In this document: one piece after another, positions 62,014-64,000 of the stretch | Layout: every line of letters starts with the position of its first letter | Position numbering within the stretch: the stretch's first letter is position 1 | Notes under the pieces: model-generated | Seen by the model: the letters and a program-made list of their open reading frames with translations, nothing else | Databases searched by the model: none | What the model was told of the DNA's origin: nothing | Origin: Serilophus lunatus | Lineage: Eukaryota; Chordata; Aves; Passeriformes; Eurylaimidae | Length of the DNA stretch: 64,000 nucleotides | Assembly: GCA_013399895.1 (NCBI GenBank) | Contig: VXBA01001836.1 | Span: 800,533 to 864,532, forward strand | Direction: 5' to 3' | Translations under genes and position numbers: made by a program

Positions 62014-64000
62014 TAGGTTAAGTTGTACCCACTACCATTCAAGCTAATTACTCCAATAACAAAAGGAGGCATTCAGAAGTTTTAGGGCCAGAAAAGGAAT
62101 TTACACAGTCCTATCTGCAAAGCACTCAGGCATGGTATTTCACCTAGTACAGCCCAGGTAAAATATGTGACTTAGTCTTTCAAGCTGCAGGAAAGATTTA
62201 TTTCAGCAAAACAGGCACAACCAGAAGAGTGTTAGTTTCCCTCCTTTAAGGACAAAATTTTAATTGACCCTTCCTTTTTTTTTTCCCCAAGAGAAAAGCT
62301 CTCATCCACCCCTCTCAGTTAGGGCAGTGACTTGGGTTTTGTGAGGCTCATCCAGCTCATAACTCATGGGCTCTGCTGCAGCCTAAATCAAGACAACATT
62401 TTTGCATGAAACTGGCCTCAGTAGAGAGCTCACCATTAGGAAATCTAATGTTATTAAGCAAGATTACCAGTTGATGTAAATGGGCTGCTGGTGCCACTTT
62501 GCCAAAACAGCTGATGGAGCTCATTGAACAAAAGTGCCACACAGGCTCTGATGTGCTTGCACATGGTTTTTCAAGTTCTTGTGCTCTGTTCTGCAACGCA
62601 CAGTATGACAGAAACACATGGAGAGAGAGGAAACAAGCCTAACAGTGAGGTAGCTGCCCCTTAAATTTTTTTTTTAACTGCTGCGTGAGCTCCACAGAAC
62701 TCTGACAATGAGTAATAAAGGACAGAACCAAGTTCCTGGAAGTCACTGCACTGTGGCAAGCCAGCTCTTGGAAGGACTGTACATCTGTGTGGTTACACAG
62801 ATGTTCCTCATTTAACATCTCATTCATCTGAGCAAAACCACACGATTCCAACTGACAGTGCAAAGCAGAGACTGGTTTTCTCTTGAGCTGATGGACTTTA
62901 GACTTATGATGAGGGTAGGGAATTCTAAAGCAGTAAAGGATGAAAGCTGTTTAACATCAGGAACCAGCATCTCACAGACTCTTTCAAGAGAAAGGGCATA
63001 ACAGGATCAGCTGCTTCTTTTTCATTTGGACAGCAGAGAAAAGACTCAACCACAGGGCACTGGCAACTCACCATCACTCCCAGTATGAGCTCTGGTATCA
63101 GATTCTAGAAACAGAACTTTTCTTAAGTTCATATACAAACAAAGATTCCAATTTCCATTTTGTAAAAGCAGAAAAGTTATGGAAATAACTACTACAGAGT
63201 CATGGGAAACAGGGACTCCCTCCAGCTGGAAGACAAGATTAACCACAGGTAGCCCTTAACTACAATCAGCCTTGGCTGACATTTGTCTGATGCATTCTCA
63301 GAAATCCTCAAAGTCAAAGGTTTTACACATTTCCACAAGTAAAACACTCTAGTTTTTATGCAGGTGGATCAATCTGCATCCCTCTCATTTACTTTAATTT
63401 CCTACGAACTACAGAAAGGGAGCACATATATCCCTTCCTTTTTGCAACCATTTTTTATGGCTTTTGAAGATGGCCTTTTACGGCCCCTTCTCTTGAGGCA
63501 ATGCTACTTCTTTGATCTTTCTTTGCTGTTATTCTGGAGCTCTGAACATTCTGCTTTCTTTAATAGCTGCACATACCTAACATGCCTGGTTTGCTACAGG
63601 GGCGTCAAGGGACTTTGCACGTTGATGCTTAGGATTATCAGGAGAATTTAGAAATGTCCCTTCTCTGCAGAGCACTTTCAAAATGAAGGTACTCAGTAAG
63701 TTAAGAAGGTAACACAGAATTAAGAATCCATTTCAGATGAGGCAATTTCAGGACAACCTCACAGGAAACATGCCTAAATCCGGCTGTTTCTATGGGAATG
63801 AAGTGTGATCTGTTTGTGCAACTGAAGGACCCTTTCTTCTACATATGGGATCTGCTTTATTCCCAATATCTCTGCTGTGTCCAAGTATCTTTATTAAAAA
63901 ATAAACGCTTGAGACAAGCAATAAACACTGCAAGAACCAGTTCAAAATTTTTCTCTGTGCATTGTGTCATGGCAACTGCAATAAAGTGTGTTAAATGCTA
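62014..64000. other. No gene recognised
   Basis: AT-rich sequence to the window edge. Two plus-strand AATAAA hexamers occur in the last 100 bases, but no coding exon was recognised. Confidence 0.5.

Noticed and set aside
54000..64000. FKTN 3' exons expected from synteny
   Set aside because: None of the fukutin C-terminal motifs I know was seen on the minus strand; the gene probably lies beyond the window.
1..64000. CRISPR array, tRNA, rRNA or a bacterial-type gene cluster
   Set aside because: No regularly spaced repeats, cloverleaf or rRNA signatures were seen, and the genes present are spliced vertebrate genes.

Overview
The window is genomic DNA from a bird. The evidence is two recognisable vertebrate genes with exon-intron structure, many chicken-repeat-1 (CR1) retrotransposon fragments in both orientations with the family's characteristic 3' end, and at least two copies of a bird ERVL-type LTR. 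Most of the sequence is AT-rich intronic or intergenic DNA. No bacterial-style gene organisation, tRNA, rRNA or CRISPR array was seen.

Layout. Positions 1 to 10.4 kb are the region downstream of TMEM38B, with four CR1 copies; the largest (8.2-9.6 kb) carries a decayed reverse transcriptase. TMEM38B (TRIC-B, an ER/SR cation channel) lies on the minus strand in six coding exons between 23166 and 10440. All ten splice junctions are GT-AG and the phases join into a 286-residue protein. Its first exon lies in a GC-rich, TATA-less CpG island. About 15 kb upstream, also on the minus strand, is TAL2 (bHLH factor, 112 residues in one coding exon, 38572-38234). A TATA box, an ATG-free stretch and a strong splice donor at 46.7-46.9 kb fit a spliced TAL2 5' leader and promoter. 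From 47 to 64 kb no coding gene was recognised. That stretch holds CR1 copies, a nearly complete ERVL solo LTR (59.1-59.6 kb), a probable GC-rich solo LTR (61.3-62.0 kb) and short clusters of GATA and homeodomain motifs that could be TAL2 regulatory DNA.

The order TAL2 then TMEM38B on the same strand matches human 9q31, where FKTN lies on the far side of TAL2. FKTN would therefore be expected to the right of this window; none of its exons was recognised here. The two genes are neighbours by synteny and have no known shared pathway.

No convincing undescribed system was found. The most useful new observations are the candidate TAL2 promoter and leader exon, the TAL/GATA-type motif cluster at 56.6 kb, the in-frame upstream start of TMEM38B with the G-rich minisatellite beside it, and the unclassified LTR-like element near the right end.
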